DNA from: Gracilariopsis chorda
Taxonomy: Eukaryota > Rhodophyta > Florideophyceae > Gracilariales > Gracilariaceae
Assembly (NCBI GenBank): GCA_003194525.1
Contig: NBIV01000173.1
Span: 62,001-126,000, forward strand
Length of the DNA stretch: 64,000 nucleotides
Direction: 5' to 3'
In this document: positions 57,190 to 64,000 of the stretch, piece by piece
Layout: each line of letters begins with the position of its first letter
Numbering within the stretch: the stretch's first letter is position 1
Notes under the pieces: generated by a model
Database searches by the model: none
The model's input: the letters and a program-made list of their open reading frames with translations, nothing else
What the model was told of the DNA's origin: nothing
Translations under genes and position numbers: made by a program

Positions 57190-59235
57190 ACCACAACGCG
57201 TTGCAACAGGCCTTTCAAATCGCACGTTCCCTAGATCAGATGGCTAGTGAAGAAAATCGTTGTGTCAAGGACTACTACCACCTATGCCAGGCACGAAGGT
57301 TTCCCTTCAATATACGGTATTTACTTGCCAATATCGTTAGATCTTGTGTGGACGGAATGAGCTTGAGAAGAAAAGGGAGGGAGGAAGTCACTACCGAAGG
57401 AGTGACACGCTTTCATGTTCTTCTATACCTGAGCATCTACGTTCTGTTAACTCGGCAAATTAAGGCTCTCTCGAAGAAGCTAAAACTCTCTGCTTCCACC
57501 GACGACCTATCACAACCTCAGGCGGTTCCTTTAAAGAATTTCGGGGATCAGAACTGCAATTGAATTGCATATTGCGTGCAACAAATTGTTCGTTCTTGGG
57601 ACAACCTTGCCACATATCTTGGTTTCTACGACACCGAGTATATGCTAAGCACGTGTTTATCCTTTGACTGTTCATCATTAGTTTTCAAATCTCTAACGAC
57701 TCGCATTGAAATGTTCGTACCGCTCAGACAGTCTCTCTCTCTTATGAGAGACATAATCCCCAGAACGACATCACCTGGGTTTGATACCCACGCCTACGGA
57801 CTTCCGCAAGATGCTAACGATGGACTTAGAGCTCTGGCAGAAGAATGACCCAGTGATATTTTTACGGTCATCTCTCACCTACACCTGTACGAAAAAGGAG
57901 TTGAACAATGGTTGCGACTACTAGAGGTCCTCCCAGATGTGAAGCGGGTTCAACTGGACCCACAGCATACCCGATATCGTTCGTATCCACAACGATTCAA
58001 CCGGGTAAGTGAGAATCGTTGGGCTCGAATCCGAACAGCTAGCGCACAGGTACCTCCTATATGTTATGGCGAAGGAAAACCTTCAACGTTTCGCACGTTG
58101 GAAGTCGTTGACCTATTTACCACTCCGAACAATGAACTGGAACCAGACAGGCCTCCTGAGCAACATCTAAAACCAAAAGAGGCGGACAGCGAGGCTGCTC
58201 CAAACGTTCAGCCAACGTCTAACCTCCCTTACGACGTGGAAGGTACTGGTTTACTTCTGCCAGAAGATAATGTCAGTGGTACGGTTTGGAGTGCAACGGA
58301 AATAGTGGAGCGGGTGATGATGAAACACTGTGCAATGTACTATATCCCCTAAGAAGAACTCCCTCCAGTCCACAAGACTCTCCCCTTCCCAGATTCTGTC
58401 CCGTGTGGAGATGCCCAGTGGGCTTTATTGGTGGCTGCAAAGCTCGTTTACGCTGCGGCGGACAGAAGGAACAGTGAGTACGACTCGTTAACCGTGGCTG
58501 AAATGAAGGGCGTTGTGATTATTATCACTAACGTTCTCCGCAAAGGAGGCCACTTCGTTCTATTCAGTTCTGATGAAATATTCCTTTGTTGGCGGAATTT
58601 GTTCAGAAATGAAATGGTGGAGGATGAGGACGGCAACGAATGACCAGTTTTTCAGGTGGATGCTTTCCCACTTCACTTCATCCGACGGTTAGGTAACATC
58701 ACAGCCACACCTGAAAGAGCATCTGGAGAACTAATGACCAATGTGGAATACGCCGTTCACGAGGTAAAGGTTGGTGCATCCCGAGAACAGGAACAATTTC
58801 AAATGAATTACATGAATTTTAACCATGTATCCTCCACGGTTGCTGGTTATAAAACCGTTAAAAATAACGTACCGAGCTTGGATGTCAATGAGACTCTCAT
58901 GTGATGTGAATTGAACCCAGGTGGCTAATCGATGCGCGAAAGGGTCTGGGCTGAACAGAAACCAATTCGTCTTGCGAGGGAACTGATAGCGCAGTTCTTC
59001 AACCCGGGTGACACGGTCGTAGACCTCTTTGCTGGTACTTTTTTCACCCCCTTTCGTGTATGTATTTCAAGCATGTTGAAGGCCGTAAGTTTGTTGGGTG
59101 CGAAAAAGATCCGGCATGTTTCTACCACGCAAAGCATGCTGCGATAAAATTCTTCTCAAGCCTCATTGCTGAAGACAACGCAAACGTCCCGGTAACTCAA
59201 GGGGTTTTGGACGGCGCTCGATTAATAAGCAACTA
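57190..59235 (+). pseudogene. Decayed DNA N-methyltransferase gene (permuted, N6-adenine/N4-cytosine type)
   Basis: Plus-strand coding-like sequence runs for about 2 kb with a few stops and phase changes. The C-terminal half reads as an amino-methyltransferase of the permuted (beta-like) order. First comes the part that should carry the catalytic DPPY/W motif (WALLVAAKLVYAAA near 58.42 kb, where the motif itself is not visible), then YDSLTVAEMKGVV and LRKGGHFVLFSS. The AdoMet-binding motif I follows (DTVVDLFAGTF, 59010-59042), then GRKFVGCEKDPACF (59081-59122). The N-terminal kilobase is not recognised. Loss of the catalytic motif and the stops argue for a relic. It lies directly upstream of the RecQ-type gene on the same strand. 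Confidence 0.65.
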
Positions 59236-59699
59236 ATTCCAGACCTGCACTTGCCCTTCAAAAGTTTGGACCCTACACAAACACTTTCCGCATTAACAGA
59301 GATTCCCACAACATATTATTTTTCATTGCGCATCCAAATGGAACGACAACCCATTTGCTTGCAAATATATCAACACAGAACTGTGTCAATGGCCGGCTCA
59401 GTATCAAGTCACTTTAAACCTCATGGATGCACTAGACTGGGAATGGTCTACGCAATGGCACACCTTTCTGGGAATCGAAAATCTTTTCCCAGCCCAGAAC
59501 ACAAAGAAGCAAACAGGCCCGAAACCCTTCGATAACTCTATCCTCTCAGAAGGTTCTGAAACCAGAGCAGATCCCGCTGCAAATCCACTTTCCATCCAGG
59601 ACAGCAACCACTTTACTCTGACTGAATCCAGTAAGAAGATATTCCCGTATATGTCGCCCGGGTCGAAGTCTGCAGAGCGACGAGAGCTGCTGAGAGGAG

Positions 59700-62015
59700 G
59701 TGCCGTGTGATATACTCCAGCTCCGACAGTATAAGAACATTTAATACCAAGGTTTTTGGACGCCCTCAGGGAGGGGTTACGCAACGATACAGCTCTATTC
59801 AAATCGCATGCACAGTTTTTATAACCGCTGCCGTATGGGAAAAGAGAGACACAATGCTAGTTTTGATGCCCACGTCTTCTGGGAAAACGTTTTCAGTCTT
59901 ACTACCGATTTACATGGAAAAAGGCGTTATGACATCTATCATCGTTGTTCCTCTAAAAGCCTTGGCGGCAGAAAACGTGCAGAGGGTTACACGATTCAGT
60001 GTAGAGTGCTCAACGACCCCACACCATGACGGACGAGAAGAATTTGCAGATTTATACATACTATCGGTGGAAATGCTGGCTTTGGAAGCCTTCCATTCTT
60101 TATTTCAACACTTAGCACACCACCGGCGTCGTGCACGCATTGTACTTGAGGAGGTGCACTGCTATCTGATGTGGCAACAATTCCGTCCGCCACTGGCGCA
60201 TATGCATGTGGGTCTAAACTATGTACCCGTTCAAGGTCCTCGAGTGCTGCTGAGTGCAACCCTTCCTCCTGCCGATAGACCATTACTACTATCCCAACTC
60301 CAAATTTCAGCTGCTGCCCTCTATCACACCTGCACTGCTCTAGACAATATATCATTCACCGTAACAGACCTCTCAACCACCGCAATCCCCCAAATTCTGA
60401 AGCGATACCGGACAGATACTGGCCTCTACCGATCTACATTTTCTCAATTTATCTAGCGGGCACTACACGTCTCCGCAAACGATGTTTCCAACTTCTTACT
60501 CACAACGGACTACCGGGTGGTTCGAATTATTCTCTTTTCCCTGACGAGATCAGACGCAGAATACTGCCACACTAACGTTACCCAACAGGATATAATGCTG
60601 TGGTCAGATACAAACCCCGATATAACCCTCACCCTCTTACTTTACCATGCAGGACTCGCAGACAACGACAAAACCAGCACATACCACAATTCAATATCCC
60701 CTCAGCCCTCACAAAGCGCAAATTGTTACACCAGACAAGTCCTAATAGTGAGTTCCACAGCGGCGTTTGGAACCGGACTTGACGCACCTGATGTGCGTAT
60801 CGTTTACAACTTGGGAGGTGTGGCAAGCTTAGTGGACCTCGCGCAGCAAGCCGGCAGAGCGGGTCGAGACAACAAACCTGCCAAGTGTGTCACAATATAC
60901 TGCACCTCTTATTTCCAGAAGATAAGGGACTTGTTATGTACGACCAATAATCAACACAAGCCCGATATTAGCAGAATCTACTTAGACTCAATGGCTCAGA
61001 ACCGATGGAATAGCTCCAAGGCGTGGATGGAATCGGACACAGTTTGGCGGCGAAACGCATTGTACGGGTACGTTGATGGGACTCAACCCGGTATTTGCTT
61101 ATTCAGCCCCCAGGTTCTCAACTGTGATATGTGTAAGGAAAGCAATGGTTCCGGATCCTCCAACCCACATACCGACCCTACAAAGCCAGTTGAACAAGGC
61201 GGTATAAAAAACCAATTACATCGACGCCATCTATGAAAGACCACGTCAGAGTCATTGTAACACCCCCACCGAGACATCATGCTGAAGACGATGAAGAACT
61301 TGACTTTGAACTGCAACCGTTACTGATGCTGCCTGACTTACACAGAGATGCGCATGAAGCAAGGTTGGGCACCGGTGAGCCCCAAAGAAATCCAACTCAG
61401 AAAATACTTGAAGAGGCCGGGGAAAACTGCACGCCACCACAGTCATCGGCAAATGCCTTTCACGAGCTCGAACGTATGTCGCCACAGGTTCTCGTACACC
61501 ACATCCAAGAGCTGGCACGACGTTTCACCTCCGTTTGCATACCATGCTTGATGACCGAAAATCGTGTGGTTTCCAAAGATCAACATTCCTGTGCTTATGG
61601 AAAGGGAAGATGCTTCCATTGCTTCTCTTCTCTTCATTAAAATTCGCTCTGCGACGTGAAAACGGAGCACGTAGTACATATTACCATTGTCACATGGGGT
61701 ACTACAAAGGGTTTAAAAGGCATGCTTCTCCAGCAACGTTTGGTACCAGGCACTGTGAGTTCATCGCACTTCGACAAGCTGCATGGGTGTTGTGGCGCAA
61801 ATCTTCGGATATACAGCATAGCATCGCCGCTGCACCGTTTGACCCAAGCACCCACACTCGTTACAACAACCTGAAGATGGAGATCATGAAAACGGCAAAC
61901 AAAGATAAGCACAGGGACTACCTATTCCATGCGTGGGTAACAGCCTCGGATTCTTGTTCGGTGCCCAACATCGCCCGCTACATCACTTGGTGCCGAGCAA
62001 CGCATTCTATCATGT
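59700..62015 (+). pseudogene. RecQ-type superfamily 2 DNA helicase, decayed
   Basis: Helicase motifs appear in order on the plus strand: motif I MPTSSGKT (59866-59889), motif Ia VVPLKALAAEN, motif II EEVH (60148-60159, usually DExH), motif III LLSATLPP, motif V SSTAAFGTGLDAPDVR, and motif VI QQAGRAGRD (60844-60870). The C-terminal part has Cys/His pairs (CIPCLMTENRVVSKDQHSC, then GRCFHC, then YYHCHMGYYKGFKRH), as in helicases of mobile or subtelomeric elements in fungi and other eukaryotes. The gene is interrupted in a few places and motif II is altered, so it is probably inactive. Introns could explain some breaks but I see no clear ones. Confidence 0.75.
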
Positions 62016-62254
62016 AATATATATACGTTATAAATTCACCCGTTATGGCCCTATGTGCATCCACCCACTTGCGTTTCGCGCAAGCTTCCCACGTATACAG
62101 AGAGCACAGAACGCCTATCCCGCCCTACAAGGACAATGCGCATCGTTCCACAAGAGCAGTGGCTTAACGTCGTCGCAAGGCAAATGTTTCGCTTGGCGCA
62201 ACCTGCGTGGTCCTTGCAAGAGTGATTGCAAAACGTGAACGGGTCCCAGTCGAG

Positions 62255-62380
62255 ACAACAAACTCGTGTCGCTCCACAGAAGTCGCACTGTGCCCGGATG
62301 CCACTGTGCTCCCACGACAGGAACTGGTTCCTGTCGTGCAAACACACTCGTGTCGCTCGACACATCACGTGTTCTGCAGA
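62255..62380. repeat. Single copy of the hairpin repeat downstream of the RecQ gene
   Basis: CACGACAGGAAC, TG, GTTCCTGTCGTG at about 62313-62338 matches the hairpin core of the 55.4-56.8 kb array, and TGTCGCTCGACAC follows as there. A partial repeat of the flank (CTCGTGTCGCTCCACA) lies just before. The methyltransferase and RecQ genes thus lie between copies of one palindromic repeat. Confidence 0.75.
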
Positions 62381-62699
62381 GCCAAATTATTGCTCTCAAA
62401 GTAAATCAAAATCTTGTAATGAAAACCCTTTACATCTGAGTCTCTAAAAATGTCTTGTCACCACGGAGCGCCTGTGCCAAACGCCCACACGTGTAACTTC
62501 GTCACCTCACTCTTGGAAGGTCACAACCGCTTTTTCACAACAGTAACACTTGTTTATTGATGCACTACACTACGCACATACTCTCAGTCACACGGCATAT
62601 ATCGTCCTAAGCTTCGTGTTATATCGAGAGACCCTATGTGTTCTTCGGGCTGTACAAATCCCTCCCTCAACGCTCTGCGATACCCTGCCCCACCTCGAA

Positions 62700-63940
62700 A
62701 ATCCCCTTTCTCATAAGCATTCATCTTTAAACCAATATGCCATTGTTTCCTATTGCAGGCGTTCCCGTTTCTTTCCCCCATCAATGTTACGGCACTCAGT
62801 TCGCACTGATGCGGTCATAAGCTCGGATAAAAAACGTCAACATGCAATCATCAAATCCCCGACAGGTACAGGAAAAACGCTCTCCCTATTATGTTTGACA
62901 CTCGCTCTTCGCCAATACCTTGTTGATGACGAAAAACCCATTGATGCAAGCTCGACTACTATCCACAATGCGTGTCCATCATCTGCGTGTAGTGCTCTTA
63001 ACTCAGAGGGTAATATCTATGACGATGTTCATCTTCAAGACGACGACTTTGAGCCACCTAAGCACCCGGCGGATACCACATGGCAAAGGCTTGTTCATTT
63101 ACGTCCAACTTCCTACAAGGCATTCACTACAAGTACGATTTTGTTTTCAGACCTCGTTCCAGCCCCCACCCCCACATCTTCTTCTCATGAAGAGCCACAT
63201 TGCATTGAACAATTGTCCGTCAATGCCTCTAATACTTGGGAGGCTCGGGGTTTCTACGGGACAAGAACTCACGCCCAGATATCACAAATGGCCTTGGAGC
63301 TACAGAAAACCGATTACGCACCTTGGGTAGAGATTTTTGGGTCGCGAAATGAGTACTGTATCAATTCTCTTGTTCAGGACTCGTCAAATGACAAAAAGGG
63401 CGACTTATGCAAAGCCCTCATTTACGGCACCCGTGGTTGTCATCTTACGTCTGGAACGGATATGCTTTGCACTTACAAGACCAAAAACACCGAACCTTGA
63501 TATATCGAGGATTTAGTTCAACTCGTACGGAGCTTCCAAGGCTGCCCGTATTATGCGTGCCAGAATCTTTTCCACAATGCTCACTTAGTTTTCTGCCCAT
63601 ACAACAACGCTTTGGACAAACTGTAAAGAAATGCACGTGGGCCCCATGTTTCCAACCAAATGTCATTTTCAACGAAGCTCTTAATATCAAGGATCGTGCT
63701 CGCGATTTTTACAGCTTCGTGGTCGATATCCAACCTTTTCTTAACGCTTCTCAGCTAGCAACGGACCTCCTTAGTTTCCAAAGCACTCAGGAACCGTTCC
63801 ACACAAGTTTGCATATCATTTCTGAAAAGCTATTGAAAATGGTACATCTCAGTGAACTAGTACTGGCAGATGCTTCAGCTGTCCACTCCAACCACTTCGA
63901 TGATCAACTGGTCCAAGGCTCTCTATTACTAAAATAGTTG
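62700..63940 (+). pseudogene. FANCJ/Rad3-type iron-sulphur helicase, N-terminal part, decayed
   Basis: Plus-strand sequence has Walker A KSPTGTGKT (62853-62879), motif Ia FYGTRTHAQISQ (63251-63286), the following SRNEYC segment, cysteines of the Fe-S region (RGC, QGCPYYAC) and the HLVFCPYNNALD segment. Then comes motif II, read as NEAL instead of DEAH inside VIFNEALNIKDRARDF (63659-63705). The last resembles FANCJ/BRIP1 rather than XPD. Motif II changes and a phase change near 63.5 kb point to a relic. A splice acceptor-like TTTCCTATTGCAG lies near 62750, so the 5' exon may be further left. The helicase C-terminal half would lie beyond 64 kb. Confidence 0.7.
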
Positions 63941-64000
63941 TCTGATGCCGACATAGCCCCTGCCCAAATCCCCTCATGGCAGTCTGCAGATACATACTTT

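Noticed and set aside
1-64000. CRISPR array, bacterial operons, ribosome binding sites
   Set aside because: The window is eukaryotic. The repeats seen are LTRs, satellites and hairpin arrays; none has the short direct repeat with unique spacers of a CRISPR array.

Overview
This is eukaryotic nuclear DNA dominated by transposable elements. It holds two large Ty3/gypsy LTR retrotransposons with chromodomains, a third smaller relative, older gypsy debris, one clean intronless C2H2 zinc-finger gene, and a block of decayed DNA-metabolism genes (adenine/cytosine-N DNA methyltransferase, RecQ-type helicase, FANCJ/Rad3-type helicase). Genes without obvious introns sitting in a sea of young and old LTR elements would fit a red alga such as a florideophyte. 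That lineage call is inference only; nothing here proves it.

Layout. 1-7.2 kb: fairly AT-rich, no recognised gene, only short minus-strand pieces that look like decayed coding sequence. 7.2-11.6 kb: an old plus-strand gypsy pol fossil with an inverted duplicate of its RT segment, followed by an old LTR (10909-11592) that has a relative at 38531-39182. 11.75-13.0 kb: a diverged tandem repeat. 13-16.4 kb: unrecognised coding-like fragments. 16439-28128: element 1, plus strand, 823-bp LTRs about 98.5% identical. 28.1-31.3 kb: spacer with unrecognised fragments. 31514-32596: C2H2 zinc-finger gene (minus) with a strongly strand-skewed upstream region that flips skew near 33.5 kb. 34.6-35.8 kb: AT-rich spacer. 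35.84-38.45 kb: element 3, a minus-oriented gypsy fragment. 40104-51215: element 2, minus strand, 736-bp LTRs about 97.6% identical, with a perfect 5-bp target duplication, inserted into an unrecognised minus-strand gene. 52.4-55.2 kb: a tRNA-derived SINE-like relic, C-rich degenerate repeats and decayed coding pieces. 55.4-56.8 kb: a tandem array of ~220-240 bp units, each carrying a long perfect hairpin. 57.2-62.0 kb: decayed methyltransferase and RecQ-type genes on the plus strand, followed by another copy of the hairpin. 62.7-64 kb: start of a FANCJ-like helicase relic.

The most notable system is a gene carried on the antisense strand between pol and the 3' LTR of the gypsy elements. Elements 1 and 2 encode clearly homologous ~530-560 aa proteins there, each preceded by its own TATA-like box and a shared promoter-like motif; element 3 carries a more distant homologue. 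I do not recognise the protein. Second, element 1 is saturated on both coding strands and in its LTRs with short perfect hairpins, which element 2 does not show to the same degree. Third, the methyltransferase plus RecQ cassette lies between copies of one palindromic repeat, which would fit a DNA-type mobile unit.
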